Shown: positions 1 to 7,916 of the stretch, piece by piece | Position numbering within the stretch: the stretch's first letter is position 1 | Layout: every line of letters starts with the position of its first letter | Assembly (NCBI GenBank): GCA_964483245.1 | Contig: CAZABP010000050.1 | Span: 1 to 32,064 of the forward strand | DNA: 32,064 bases | DNA from: CAZABP01 sp964483245 | GTDB taxonomy: Bacteria; Planctomycetota; UBA1135; UBA2386 | Direction: 5' to 3' | Notes under the pieces: generated by a model | The model's input: only the letters and a program-made list of their open reading frames with translations | Told to the model about the DNA's origin: nothing | The model's database searches: none | Made by a program: the position numbers and the translations under genes

Positions 1-1
1 G

Positions 2-529
2 ACCTGCGACAGCGACGGCAAGATGGACCAGTTCATCGACCTGCGCGAGGTCAAGTCGACGCTCGAGCTGCACGTCTACCAGCCGGGCAAGCCGTATTAC
101 CTGGGCGCATTCCTGGTCGGCGCCTACCAGGAGATCCTCGGCGACCTGCACAACCTGTTCGGCGACACGACGGCGATCCACGTCTGCGTCGACGACGACC
201 ACGGCTACTCGATCGAGCGCGTCGTCGAGGGGGACTCGGTCAACGAAGTCATCGGGTACGTCCAGTACCGCAAGGACGACCTGATGCGCCGCGTGCGCGT
301 CATGGCCGAAGAGTCGCTGCGGCGCGGTGACCTGCGCATGGAGGAATCGGCGCTGCTGATCAAGCGCTACGAGGAGGGGCTGTCCGGCTACACGTACCTG
401 GCGATGGAAGACACGCTGCCGCCGGAGCCGCTGACGCCGCTGCCGACGCCGGCGAACGGCGCCGAGCACGGCGCCGATGCACCGGCCGGTCAGCCGGCGA
501 GCCCGCAGGCCGGCGTGCGCGCCGATTGA
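2..529 (+). CDS. speA: Biosynthetic arginine decarboxylase, C-terminal part (truncated by window edge)
   Basis: Only the last ~175 codons are present; the reading frame is open from base 2 and the gene starts upstream of the window. The family is the PLP-dependent arginine decarboxylase that makes agmatine for polyamine synthesis in the cytoplasm. The match rests on the C-terminal block: a CDSDGKxDQF segment at the edge, then GAYQEILGDLHNLFGDT, a conserved stretch of the C-terminal beta domain in which CDSDGK supplies the acidic/glycine substrate-site residues, and the GDSVNEVIGYVQY segment. The last ~40 residues are a proline/alanine-rich tail beyond the usual family end. The PLP lysine region is outside the window, so activity cannot be judged. 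The next gene begins 113 bases downstream on the same strand; no strong terminator is visible between them. Confidence 0.9.
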   Translation, partial: TCDSDGKMDQFIDLREVKSTLELHVYQPGKPYYLGAFLVGAYQEILGDLHNLFGDTTAIHVCVDDDHGYSIERVVEGDSVNEVIGYVQYRKDDLMRRVRVMAEESLRRGDLRMEESALLIKRYEEGLSGYTYLAMEDTLPPEPLTPLPTPANGAEHGADAPAGQPASPQAGVRAD

Positions 530-642
530 GCCGCGTCCGGCCGCCGCGCTTCCTCGCCCGGCGCGCGCTGCGACCGTTCTCGCGACGGGCTTCACGCATC
601 ATGCGGGCTAGCGCGACCGACTGCGCCCGGGAGTGCTGAGCG

Positions 643-2082
643 ATGCTGTTCAACTCGCTCGAGTACCTGGTCTTCCTGGTCCTGGTCCTCGTCGGGCACC
701 ATCTGCTCGGCCAGCTGCGCGGGCATCGCCCACAGAACCTCTGGCTGCTCGGCGCGAGCGCGTACTTCTATGCCTCGTTCGCGACCGCGTTCTTCGCGCT
801 GCTCGCCTCGGCGACGATCGCCGGCTGGCTCTGCGCGCTGGGGATCGAGCGCGCCGCGACCGCGCGCGGGCGGCGGGGTTGGCTGACGCTCGGCATCCTC
901 GCGACGCTCGGCGTGCTGGCGTGGTTCAAGTACTACAACTTCTTCGCCGATTCGCTGGCCGCGCTGCTCGGTGTGTTCGGCCTGCACGCGTCGTTCGCGC
1001 TGACCGAGCTGATCTTCCCGCTCGCGATCTCGTTCTATTCGTTCCAGATCGTCGGCTATCTCGTCGACGTGCATCGCAAGCGCGTGCGCGCCGTGCGCGA
1101 TCCGTTCGACTTCGCGCTGTTCGTGACGTTCTTCCCGCAGTTGCTGGCGGGACCGATCGAACGGGCCGGCCACCTGCTGCCGCAGCTGCTGGCGCCGCGC
1201 CGCCCGACCGTCGAGCTGTACCAGTCCGGCTGCTTCCTGATCTTCCTGGGCCTGTGGAAGAAGATCGTCGTCGCCGACGGGCTCGCGCCGGCGGTCGGCT
1301 CGATGTTCGCGCTCCCGGAGCCGGGCGGGCTCGACACGTGGCTCGCCGCCGTGCTGTTCAGCGTGCAGATCTACTTCGACTTCGCCGGCTACACCGACGT
1401 CGCACGCGGCTCGGCGCGGCTGTTCGGCGTCGACCTGCTGCCGAACTTCCGCACGCCGTACTTCGCGCGCAACGTGCAGGAGTTCTGGAACCGCTGGCAC
1501 ATGAGCCTGTCGTCGTGGATCAAGGACTACCTGTACTTCCCGCTCGCGCTGACGCCGCGGATCGCGCGGCTGCTCGGCGCCGGCGGCCTGGCGCTGGTGA
1601 CGATGCTGGTCATGGGCCTGTGGCACGGTCCGAGCTGGCACTTCGTGTTGTGGGGTGGCTACCACGGCGTGCTGCTGGCGCTGTACCTGAAGCTCCGCCC
1701 GCGGATCATGCGCTTCGGGTCCGGCGCCGGCGTGTGGTTCCCCGCGGTGTCGGTGCTGACGACGTATCTGCTGTGCTGCCTCGGCGGCATCCTGTTCCGC
1801 AGCCCGAGCATCGAGTACGCCGGGGTCATGCTCGGTGCGCTGGTGACCGCGCCGTTCTCGACCGGAATCGGCCTGCGGCCTGATCCCGGTTGGATCTGGC
1901 TCGTGCTGCTGGCGCTCGCGCTCGACGCGCACGAAGCCGCGACCGGGGGCCAGGAGTCGCTGCGGCGGCGGCCGCTGTGGTTGCGGTATCTCGTCTACAG
2001 CGCGATGGTCTGGCTGCTGCTCGCGACGCTGCTGCGCCACGGCGGCTACGAGAGCCTGCAGTACGAGTACTTCAAGTTCTGA
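643..2082 (+). CDS. MBOAT family O-acyltransferase (AlgI-like)
   Basis: A 479-residue polytopic membrane protein of the membrane-bound O-acyltransferase family, close to the size of alginate O-acetyltransferase AlgI. Hydrophobic helices occupy most of residues 1-260. The family signatures are present: the PQLLAGPIER motif near 165-174, the RNVQEFWNRWHMSLSSWIKDY block at 276-296, and MGLWHGPSWHFVLWGGYHG at 324-342. The histidine of the WHG motif (about residue 328) is the conserved catalytic-site candidate. Such proteins move acyl groups across the inner membrane to a secreted partner that acetylates an extracellular polysaccharide. The next gene starts inside this one's stop codon (TGATG) and encodes a membrane-anchored SGNH hydrolase, the classic partner. 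The acceptor polymer cannot be told, as no polysaccharide synthase is in view. Confidence 0.93.
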   Translation: MLFNSLEYLVFLVLVLVGHHLLGQLRGHRPQNLWLLGASAYFYASFATAFFALLASATIAGWLCALGIERAATARGRRGWLTLGILATLGVLAWFKYYNFFADSLAALLGVFGLHASFALTELIFPLAISFYSFQIVGYLVDVHRKRVRAVRDPFDFALFVTFFPQLLAGPIERAGHLLPQLLAPRRPTVELYQSGCFLIFLGLWKKIVVADGLAPAVGSMFALPEPGGLDTWLAAVLFSVQIYFDFAGYTDVARGSARLFGVDLLPNFRTPYFARNVQEFWNRWHMSLSSWIKDYLYFPLALTPRIARLLGAGGLALVTMLVMGLWHGPSWHFVLWGGYHGVLLALYLKLRPRIMRFGSGAGVWFPAVSVLTTYLLCCLGGILFRSPSIEYAGVMLGALVTAPFSTGIGLRPDPGWIWLVLLALALDAHEAATGGQESLRRRPLWLRYLVYSAMVWLLLATLLRHGGYESLQYEYFKF

Positions 2083-3407
2083 TGGAACCCTCGACCGAGC
2101 CTGCCGGTGGGCGACCGCTCGACCCGTGGCTGCCGCTGCGGCATCTGGCCGGCGCGGCCGGAGTGCTGTTGCTGCTCGCGATCGCCGGGCGGCTGCTCGG
2201 CGCGTCGGCCGGCGGGCTCGGTCCGGCGCTGTGGTGGGGGGGTATCACGGCGACCGGTCTGCTGCTGCTGCTCGCAATCGGGGTCGTCGTGCTGGTGCGG
2301 CGGATGGATGCCGGCGCGGCGCGGTCGTTCCGCCGGCTGTGGAGCGGGTTCGCCCTTGCGGTCGCCGCTGCGCTCAGCGGCGTGCTCGCCTTCGAGCTGC
2401 AGCTGCAGCTCGAAGCCCCGCTGCCGCCGCGCGAAGTCCCGCGCGGCGATCCGCTGACGCAGTTCCTGCAGCCGGATCCTGAGCTCGGGTGGATCGGCCG
2501 GCCCGGCGACGTGCTGGTGCGCGAGTTCGGCGGCGTCGAGGTCACGGCGCGCAACAACCGGCTCGGCTTCGAGGACATCGACCAGGAGCCGGAGTACGGG
2601 CCGCGCGCCCGTCCGCGCGTCGTCGTCGTCGGCGACTCGTTGGCGACTGGCTACGGCGTGGCGACCGAGGAGGGGCTGACGGCGCAGCTGCGCGCGGCGC
2701 TGCCGGAGGGGCAGGTGTTCCTGCGCGCGTGCCGCGGATGGTTCTTCGATCAGATCCTGATCAACTGCCGCCGGCACGTGACGCCGCTGCAGCCGCGTTT
2801 CGTGCTGCTGGTCGTGCTGTTCGCGCCGGGACTCGACGACTCGCTGCCGCTGTACTACGGCGTGCGCAAGCCGTGGTACGAGCTGCGCGGCGGGCACCTG
2901 ATCGTGCGTGGGATCCCGGTCGTGCCGAATGTGGACCCGGCGGCGAACCTGCAGCTGTGGTTGCAGAGCGAGGCGGACCGGGTCAACGGCCCGCTCAGCG
3001 CGTTCGAACAGCTGTGGCGGCGCTGGTTGCCGCAGCGCACGCGGTTCGGTGAGCGGTTGCACGTGTTCCTCAGTGAGCACGCGATCGCGCGCCGCGGCCT
3101 GCCGCCGCCGAAGCCGATCACGCTGGCGCTGGTGCGTGCGCTGCGCGAAGAGGTCGAACGGAGCGGTGCGCGGCTGTTGGTCGCGGCGGCACCGGCGGTC
3201 GGCGTGTTCGACCGGGCGGACCCGGTGCGCGCGTTCGCGCCGGTCGTGGCGGCGTTCGCCGCCGCAGGTGGCGATGCGATCGATCTGACGCCGCAGCTGC
3301 TGCCGGAAGGGCGCGGGTTGTTCACGCGCGACAACCACCCGGATCCGACGGCCCACCAGCGGATCGGTCGCCGGCTGGCCGCCGCGCTGCGCGAGCGCTG
3401 GCAGTGA
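2082..3407 (+). CDS. Membrane-anchored SGNH-hydrolase-like protein
   Basis: A 441-residue protein. I chose the ATG at 2082 because it overlaps the upstream stop codon in a TGATG coupling; the frame is open further upstream but that part is antisense-like filler inside the MBOAT gene. Three hydrophobic segments lie near residues 22-43, 48-72 and 88-106, followed by an exported domain. Block I of the SGNH fold is VVVVGDSLATG with the nucleophile at about S186, and the C-terminal block is RDNHPDPTAH with the Asp/His pair at about 417 and 419, the arrangement seen in AlgJ/AlgX-type acetylation proteins. By analogy it would transfer acetyl groups supplied by the preceding MBOAT protein to an extracytoplasmic polymer. 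A lipase/esterase role is the alternative. Its stop overlaps the next start (GTGA). Confidence 0.8.
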   Translation: MEPSTEPAGGRPLDPWLPLRHLAGAAGVLLLLAIAGRLLGASAGGLGPALWWGGITATGLLLLLAIGVVVLVRRMDAGAARSFRRLWSGFALAVAAALSGVLAFELQLQLEAPLPPREVPRGDPLTQFLQPDPELGWIGRPGDVLVREFGGVEVTARNNRLGFEDIDQEPEYGPRARPRVVVVGDSLATGYGVATEEGLTAQLRAALPEGQVFLRACRGWFFDQILINCRRHVTPLQPRFVLLVVLFAPGLDDSLPLYYGVRKPWYELRGGHLIVRGIPVVPNVDPAANLQLWLQSEADRVNGPLSAFEQLWRRWLPQRTRFGERLHVFLSEHAIARRGLPPPKPITLALVRALREEVERSGARLLVAAAPAVGVFDRADPVRAFAPVVAAFAAAGGDAIDLTPQLLPEGRGLFTRDNHPDPTAHQRIGRRLAAALRERWQ

Positions 3408-4297
3408 GTGCCGGGCGGACGCCGCAGGATCCGCTCGCTCCGGCCGTGCGGCGCAAGGCGCGCCGGATCGCGGAGATCACGCCGGCTGCATTGCGCGCGC
3501 TGCACCGCGGACAGCTCGAGACCGTGACCCTGGTCGAGTGGCTGGCGATCGACCAGCGGGTGCTGCTCCGCCACGTGCTGGCCGAGCTGGACTGTGATGC
3601 GCCGGCCCTGCGCAACGCCGCCGCCGCGCTGGCCGGCAGCGGGGTGACGCAGCGCAGCCGCGGACTCGGCGCCGCGCTGGCGGCGTTGTCCGCCGACCAG
3701 CCGGAGCTGTTGCCGCGGTTCGCGCAGCATCGCTGCGACATGGTCCGTGCGTGGGCCGCGTATGCGATCGGTGCGCTGCCAGGGCTGCAGTTCCGCGAGC
3801 GGCTGGCGCGCCTGCGGCCGTTCGCCGCGGACCGCTCGATGGCGACGCGCGAGTGCGCCTGGGATGCGTGGCGGCCGCAATTCCGGCTCGACGTGAGTGA
3901 TGGGCTGCGGGCGTTGCGCCCGTGGGTGCGCGACGCGGATCCGAACGTGCGCCGCTGCGCCGTCGAGGGCTCGCGCCCGCGCGGCGTCTGGACTGCGCAC
4001 ATCGCCGAGCTGAAGCAGGCGCCCGAGCTCGCGGAGCCGTTGCTCGAACCGCTGCGCGCCGACCCCAGCCGCTATGTGCAGACCGCCGTCGCGAACTGGC
4101 TCAACGACGCGAGCAAGACGCGCGCCCCCTGGGTGCGCGCGTTGACGTCGCGCTGGCTGCGCGAATCCCCGGCCACCGCGACCGCGTGGATCGTCCGTCG
4201 CGCGCTGCGCACGCTGCGCCGCAGCGGCGCTACCGGCGTGCCAGCCAGCGCCGCGACGCCGCGGCGAGCTCGAACGCGGCGGAGCAGCGCTTCGTGA
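3404..4297 (+). CDS. DNA alkylation repeat protein (AlkC/AlkD-like HEAT fold)
   Basis: 297 residues starting at a GTG that overlaps the upstream stop (GTGA), so it is translationally coupled to the SGNH gene. The protein is built of alpha-helical HEAT-like repeats. The region around 150-265 carries family hallmarks: MATRECAWDAWRP, a DADPNVRRCAVEGSRPRG turn, RYVQTAVANWLNDASK, and a closing WIVRRALRTLRR. This is the pattern of COG4335-type DNA alkylation repeat proteins, relatives of the AlkC/AlkD glycosylases that remove N3- and N7-alkylated purines. I cannot confirm catalytic residues, so structural DNA binding without glycosylase activity is possible. The last ~25 residues are low-complexity Arg/Ser and lie over the 3' end of the convergent esterase gene (68-base overlap), suggesting a late readthrough extension. 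A DNA-repair gene coupled to an acetylation pair is unusual. Confidence 0.75.
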   Translation: MSAGRTPQDPLAPAVRRKARRIAEITPAALRALHRGQLETVTLVEWLAIDQRVLLRHVLAELDCDAPALRNAAAALAGSGVTQRSRGLGAALAALSADQPELLPRFAQHRCDMVRAWAAYAIGALPGLQFRERLARLRPFAADRSMATRECAWDAWRPQFRLDVSDGLRALRPWVRDADPNVRRCAVEGSRPRGVWTAHIAELKQAPELAEPLLEPLRADPSRYVQTAVANWLNDASKTRAPWVRALTSRWLRESPATATAWIVRRALRTLRRSGATGVPASAATPRRARTRRSSAS

Positions 4298-5429
4298 TCT
4301 CCTCGTGGAGCCGGCGCGCGCCGGCGAGATCGCCCCGCTGCTCGGCGGCGCGTGCCTGCTCGGCCAGCTCGCGGCCACGCTCCTCGTGCGCCGCGGCCGC
4401 CGTCTCGAACTTCGCGACGACGGCGGCGAACGCCGGCAGCCGCGCGAGTCCAGCCCGCTCGTCGTACCAGCCGGCCCCGAACGGCTCGCGGTCGGCGTCG
4501 ATCCGCCCGAGCCAGAGCTTCGCGAGCCGCGCCGCCCGCTGATCGAGCCGGCTCTGCAGCGGGCGGAGCTGCACGTCCTTGGCGCCGAGCCGGTCGGCCC
4601 GCGCCAGCAGGTAGGCCGCATCCGCGATCCGGTCCTGCGGGATGCACAGCGCAGCCTGCTTCAGCGCACCGGTTGCATCCGGCGGTGTCAGTTCTTGCAG
4701 CCACGTCAGCCCCTCGGCCAACGGCACGCGCCCGAAGTCGTGGTCGAGGTCGTCCGGGTGCCAGTAGCGCAGCGCCGGCCAGCCGGCGCGCAGGAACTTC
4801 TCGTACGCGCGGTCGGACTGCTGCGGCGACACGACCGGATCGGCGCCGCCATGCACGATCAACAGCGGGGGCAGCGCGTCCCCATGCGCATCGACGGCGC
4901 GCACCGGCTCGGCACCTCCGGCCAGACCGCCGGCTGCCAGCAGCGCGCCGGAGAATCGCTCCGGCGCGTGCAGCAGCACGCGATAGCCGAGCCACGCACC
5001 TTGCGAGTGGCCGATCAGGTAGACCTGCTCCGGGCGGAACTTCGTCGCGAGATCGTCGAGTGCCGCCAGCACCGGCTCCGGATCGAACCGATGGGAATGC
5101 CGCCAAGGCCCACGCCGCTCGCCATTGGGACACAGCAGGATCGCGCGCTCCCCGAGCCCGAGGCTGGCCAATGCGTGTTGGAAGTTCCAGCCGTTGCTGT
5201 CGAGACCGTGCAGGCACAGCAGCACGCGGAACTGCGTCTCCGCACGCAGCCGCCGCGGGACCCGGACCCAGTAGGTGCCGCCGTTGCGCCCGACCAGATG
5301 CGGCTCGTCGTCGGCGATGACCGCGTCGACCCGGATCGGCTCCGGCTCCGGCGTGTCGGGCGCCGGTTGCGCCACGATGGCGGTGGCGAGCGAGCAGGCG
5401 GTCGCGAGGAGCGGAAGTCGCGCAGTCAC
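4230..5429 (-). CDS. Secreted alpha/beta hydrolase (PHB depolymerase-like esterase)
   Basis: 399 residues. The N-terminus (MTARLPLLATACSLATAIVA followed by Q) is a clear Sec signal peptide, so it acts outside the cytoplasm. The alpha/beta-hydrolase core runs from about 65 to 240: an HG oxyanion motif in LCLHGLDSNG, the nucleophile elbow GHSQG with S142, an acid in HGGADPVV (D197) and a histidine in DLDHDF (H230). This resembles the LpqC/feruloyl-esterase/PHB-depolymerase group of small esterases. Residues ~245-399 are a helical, charged C-terminal extension rich in Ala, Glu and Arg, not part of the catalytic fold. The substrate is unknown. It is a single gene, convergent with the AlkC-like gene, with 141 bases to the divergently transcribed NYN gene. 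Confidence 0.83.
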   Translation of the reverse strand: MTARLPLLATACSLATAIVAQPAPDTPEPEPIRVDAVIADDEPHLVGRNGGTYWVRVPRRLRAETQFRVLLCLHGLDSNGWNFQHALASLGLGERAILLCPNGERRGPWRHSHRFDPEPVLAALDDLATKFRPEQVYLIGHSQGAWLGYRVLLHAPERFSGALLAAGGLAGGAEPVRAVDAHGDALPPLLIVHGGADPVVSPQQSDRAYEKFLRAGWPALRYWHPDDLDHDFGRVPLAEGLTWLQELTPPDATGALKQAALCIPQDRIADAAYLLARADRLGAKDVQLRPLQSRLDQRAARLAKLWLGRIDADREPFGAGWYDERAGLARLPAFAAVVAKFETAAAAHEERGRELAEQARAAEQRGDLAGARRLHEEITKRCSAAFELAAASRRWLARR

Positions 5430-5570
5430 GGGCCGTGCATCGAACCCGGCGTGCGCCCCGATCGCGAGTCCCCGGCGCGGGTCGTGAGAGCGATCTGCAG
5501 CAGCCGCGCCCTCTCGTTATCCTGGCCGCACTTCATTCTGGAATCTCGATGCAATCCGGGTGGTCCGATC

Positions 5571-6560
5571 ATGAATGCCGCAGTCTTCGTCGACTTCGAG
5601 AATCTGTACCTGTCGTTGAAGAGCCGCTGCGGCAGCACCGGCCTGCGCACGCGCGAGCTGAGCCTGCAGGTGCTGCACGCGATGCTCGACCGGCTGCGCG
5701 ACGGGGGGAATCCGATGACGATCGGGCGGTCGTATGCGGCGTTCGACACGTATCCGGGGATCGAGGTGGCGCACGACCTGGCCCTGATGGGGCTCGATCC
5801 GCAATACGTGCTGATCAGCAGCACCGGCAAGAACTCGGCTGACGTCCAGATCGCGGTCGACGTCGCGCGCGTCGTGTTCCGCCGGCCGGACATCCAGCTC
5901 CTGGTCATCGTCTCCGGCGATCGCGACTTCATCCCGCTGGCGCGGCAGGTGCTCGAGGAAGGGCGAGAGCTGCGCGTCGTCGCGATCCCAGACGCCACCA
6001 GCGGCGACCTGCGGGAGCGTGTCGGCGCCGAGCGGTTCTGGAACGCGATGGATTGGATCGAGGGGCATGCCGAACCCACGCTGGCGGAAGCGCCTGCGGT
6101 TGCCCCGGCCAGCTCGGAGCTGGCGGGCACAGACCCGGCGGAGCCATCGCCGGTCGCCGCCGCCGCCGCGGCACCGAGCCCGGTCGTGGTCGGGCGCGTG
6201 CCGGTGACCTGGCCGCTGCACAAGTCGGTCAGCCCCGAGCAGCACGAAGAGCAGCTGCAGCAGTGTCTGGAGCTGCTGATCCGCGCGCAGATCCGGCACA
6301 ACTCACCCGAGGTCTGGCTGTCGCCGTTCTTGAAGGGGGCGATGACGCAGTACTTCGGCAACCTGGTGCACCCCGAACGGCGCGCGCTGATCAACGAGCT
6401 GCGCAGCCGCGGCGCGATCCGCGTCGAAGAGCGCGAGAACGCCTACGCCGACCATCCGTATTCGGTCATCGTCGTCGAGGAGAACCACCCGATGGCGATT
6501 GCGGCGCGCGCGCGGATCGGCCGCGGCGGGATCGCGCGCAGCGCGGCTGCGCGTGACTGA
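5571..6560 (+). CDS. NYN (LabA/DUF88) domain protein with C-terminal helical domain
   Basis: 329 residues. The ATG at 5571 is chosen because it opens directly into the conserved domain (AVFVDFENLYLSL); the frame is open far upstream but only across antisense DNA. Residues 1-165 are a PIN-like NYN domain with the acidic metal-binding residues expected of this family: D in VDFEN, D in KNSADVQIAVD, and the SGDRDF motif near 123-128. Members are thought to be endoribonucleases that process RNA in the cytoplasm. A proline/alanine linker of ~40 residues follows, then a helical C-terminal domain (about 215-315) that may be a winged-helix RNA/DNA-binding module resembling OST-HTH; that part is inference. 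No sigma-54 site is seen in front of it. Confidence 0.85.
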   Translation: MNAAVFVDFENLYLSLKSRCGSTGLRTRELSLQVLHAMLDRLRDGGNPMTIGRSYAAFDTYPGIEVAHDLALMGLDPQYVLISSTGKNSADVQIAVDVARVVFRRPDIQLLVIVSGDRDFIPLARQVLEEGRELRVVAIPDATSGDLRERVGAERFWNAMDWIEGHAEPTLAEAPAVAPASSELAGTDPAEPSPVAAAAAAPSPVVVGRVPVTWPLHKSVSPEQHEEQLQQCLELLIRAQIRHNSPEVWLSPFLKGAMTQYFGNLVHPERRALINELRSRGAIRVEERENAYADHPYSVIVVEENHPMAIAARARIGRGGIARSAAARD

Positions 6561-6617
6561 TCGGGCCCGGTCTCGTATGCCCACGTCGCACCGCGGTCCG
6601 GCGACCGCCGCTACCGG

Positions 6618-6637
6618 CCGGACAGCGGGGGGTCCGG
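6618..6637. terminator. Hairpin between convergent NYN and DUF1328 genes
   Basis: CCGGAC at 6618-6623 pairs with GTCCGG at 6632-6637 around an 8-base G-rich loop. It sits 58 bases after the NYN stop and 128 bases after the DUF1328 stop, where a shared terminator would be expected. There is no U-tract, so intrinsic termination is uncertain. The rest of 6561-6765 shows a second small inverted repeat (GTGCA-CGA-TGCAC at about 6698-6710) but no open gene. Confidence 0.4.
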
Positions 6638-6765
6638 AACGGCCTCTGGCCGCGGTCGATCAGGGCTCCGCGGAGTCCGCGCAGCTACGCCGGCCGCGTG
6701 CACGATGCACTTCGGGAAGGCACCGATTGCACGCGGAACGCGAGGCGGACGGTCGTGATGCAGGG

Positions 6766-6936
6766 CTACGGCGCGCGCGGCGCGCGCCAGCCGAAGATCA
6801 GCACGATCACGAACAGCACGAGGAATACGAAGAACAGGATCTTCGCGATGCCGGCGAACGCACTCGCGAACACTTCGAAGCCGAACAGACTCGAAACGAT
6901 CGCGAGGATCAGGAACAGGATGGCCCAGCTCAACAT
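6766..6936 (-). CDS. DUF1328 (YtjA-type) small membrane protein
   Basis: A 56-residue gene. The protein begins MLSWAILFLILAIVSSLFGF and ends LIFGWRAPRAP; it has two transmembrane helices separated by a short ExFASAFAGIAK linker. This is the typical pattern and length of the DUF1328/YtjA family, whose members are small inner-membrane proteins often found in envelope-stress or sigma-factor regulons; no biochemical function is known. The ATG lies 2 bases after the stop of the lipoprotein gene, with a purine-rich AAAGAG just upstream, so the two are almost certainly cotranscribed and translationally coupled. The shared promoter is the sigma-54-type site at 7426-7440. Confidence 0.88.
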   Translation of the reverse strand: MLSWAILFLILAIVSSLFGFEVFASAFAGIAKILFFVFLVLFVIVLIFGWRAPRAP

Positions 6937-6938
6937 GG

Positions 6939-7409
6939 TCAGTTCTCTTTCCTAAGCTCGTTCCATGCGTTCTCGATCGAGCGGCCGGTCCGCTCGAGTT
7001 CGGCCTGGATGCTGCTCCAGGTCTCGTCCAGCGAACGGGACGCGGAGTCCTTGGCGTCGGCGAACTGACGCTCGGCGCGCTCGAGCCGTTGCCCCGCATC
7101 GCGGACTGCCTCGCGCGCGCTGGCGCTGGCCTGCTCGCCGCGCTGTTCGATCTCCCGGCCCAGGCGCGCGAGGTCGTCGCCGAGCTCACGGATCCGCGGC
7201 TCGGCTTTCGTGGCGAGCCCGCGCCAGGCTTCGATCGCATAGTCCTTCGTCGCATCCACGGCGTCGCCGGCTTCGCGCCGCGCGCGCCCCGCAGCCTCCG
7301 AGTCGCCGCAGGCGGCGAAGCCGATCGCCGAAGCGAGCAGGAACGCAAGGCAGGCGCTGCGCGCCCCGACGGGGCCAACATGGCAGCTCGACGGAATTGG
7401 ATCCTGCAT
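6939..7409 (-). CDS. Helical lipoprotein
   Basis: About 156 residues from the ATG at 7409; a TTG at 7451 would add 14 residues, but that would put the start codon upstream of the sigma-54-type promoter and overlap the preceding gene's stop. The N-terminus has a signal sequence (ARSACLAFLLASAIGFAAC) ending in a lipobox-like FAAC with the cysteine near residue 34, followed by GDSEA. The mature part is one long, charged, Ala/Glu/Arg-rich helix of ~120 residues resembling apolipoprotein or YtjA-partner helical proteins, predicted to be anchored in the envelope and form coiled coils. The function is unknown. It lies directly before the DUF1328 gene, a membrane-stress pairing. The sigma-54-type promoter places +1 about 6 bases before this ATG, so the leader is very short. 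Confidence 0.7.
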   Translation of the reverse strand: MQDPIPSSCHVGPVGARSACLAFLLASAIGFAACGDSEAAGRARREAGDAVDATKDYAIEAWRGLATKAEPRIRELGDDLARLGREIEQRGEQASASAREAVRDAGQRLERAERQFADAKDSASRSLDETWSSIQAELERTGRSIENAWNELRKEN

Positions 7410-7425
7410 GGCGGTCCCGGGACGG

Positions 7426-7440
7426 AGCAAGCTGTGTGCC
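7426..7440 (-). promoter_or_regulatory. Sigma-54-type promoter of the lipoprotein-DUF1328 operon
   Basis: On the minus strand the sequence reads GGCAC-ACAGC-TTGCT, an exact GGCA-N6-TTGC with 12 bases between the -24 GG and the -12 GC. It fills a 38-base gap between the stop of the thiamine-binding-like gene (7448) and the lipoprotein ATG (7409). Predicted +1 is near 7415. Confidence 0.72.
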
Positions 7441-7447
7441 GGCGGCT

Positions 7448-7792
7448 TCAAGCGCGGCTGCCCGGCATGTTCGGCATCGCCTCCGCGGTGGCAGCCCCGA
7501 TCCCGGTATCCGCTTCCGCCTCATCGGTGCGCAGCGAGGGGTCCTTGTCCAGGCGTGTGCCGAGCTGCACCGTCGTCGTCAGCCGCGGCACACCTTCACG
7601 ATGCAGCGTCTCGTGCAGCGCACGCACGGCGTCGAGGATCTGGTCCAGCGAGCCCTCAACGTCGGTGCCGGTTGCGTGCAGGTGCACGCGCAACCCGGCC
7701 ATGCGCAGCAGCTCGTAGGCCCGCATGACCTCCTTGCGCATCGAGACGCCGACTCCGATCGGCACGATCTGGATTTCTGCGATCGCCTGCAT
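7448..7792 (-). CDS. MTH1187/YkoF-type thiamine-binding family protein
   Basis: 114 residues from the ATG at 7792, which has a GGAG about 10 bases upstream; an ATG at 7825 is the alternative and would add 11 residues. The protein starts AIAEIQIVPIGVGVSMRKEV and contains LHATGTDVEGSLDQIL followed by RALHETLHREGVPRLTTTVQLGTRLDK. These are the signature segments of the MTH1187/YkoF ferredoxin-like family (COG0011), about 100 residues, whose members bind thiamine or hydroxymethylpyrimidine. A role in thiamine binding or sensing is therefore known from the family; no thiamine biosynthesis gene is near. The only thiamine link in the window is transketolase, a TPP enzyme. The 20-residue tail (DTGIGAATAEAMPNMPGSRA) is not conserved. 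No convincing sigma-54 site is seen in front of it. Confidence 0.82.
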   Translation of the reverse strand: MQAIAEIQIVPIGVGVSMRKEVMRAYELLRMAGLRVHLHATGTDVEGSLDQILDAVRALHETLHREGVPRLTTTVQLGTRLDKDPSLRTDEAEADTGIGAATAEAMPNMPGSRA

Positions 7793-7820
7793 CGGCAGAT
7801 CGTTCTCCAACCCGCGTGCC

Positions 7821-7835
7821 GGCATGACGCTTGCG
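7821..7835 (+). promoter_or_regulatory. Sigma-54-type promoter upstream of the 81-residue protein
   Basis: GGCAT-GACGC-TTGCG, exact GGCA-N6-TTGC with 12-base GG-to-GC spacing. Predicted +1 near 7846, about 71 bases before the ATG at 7917. It lies between the divergent thiamine-binding-like gene and this gene. The -24 box has T at the sixth consensus position (GGCAT rather than GGCAC), a variant shared with three other sites here. Confidence 0.6.
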
Positions 7836-7916
7836 ATTCGGAGTCGCGCCGCGCCCTCGCGTGCACGGTGCCGGCGCTGTGCGGCATGGCTACGATTCGG
7901 TGCTTCGATCGACCCC

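Noticed and set aside
592..2040. A 482-codon open frame on the minus strand across the MBOAT gene
   Set aside because: Arg/Gln/Glu-rich shadow translation without domain signatures; the plus-strand MBOAT protein is unmistakable.
4305..5570. The open frame running upstream into the NYN gene
   Set aside because: It is the antisense of the secreted esterase gene; the high GC content keeps it open. The conserved NYN domain begins at 5571.
6698..6710. GTGCA-CGA-TGCAC dyad after the NYN gene
   Set aside because: Short, and one of many TGCA dyads expected at this composition; not strong enough for a separate feature.
6715..6732. GGCACCGATTGCA, a promoter-like string on the plus strand
   Set aside because: Spacing between GG and GC is 10 rather than 12, and no plus-strand gene follows.
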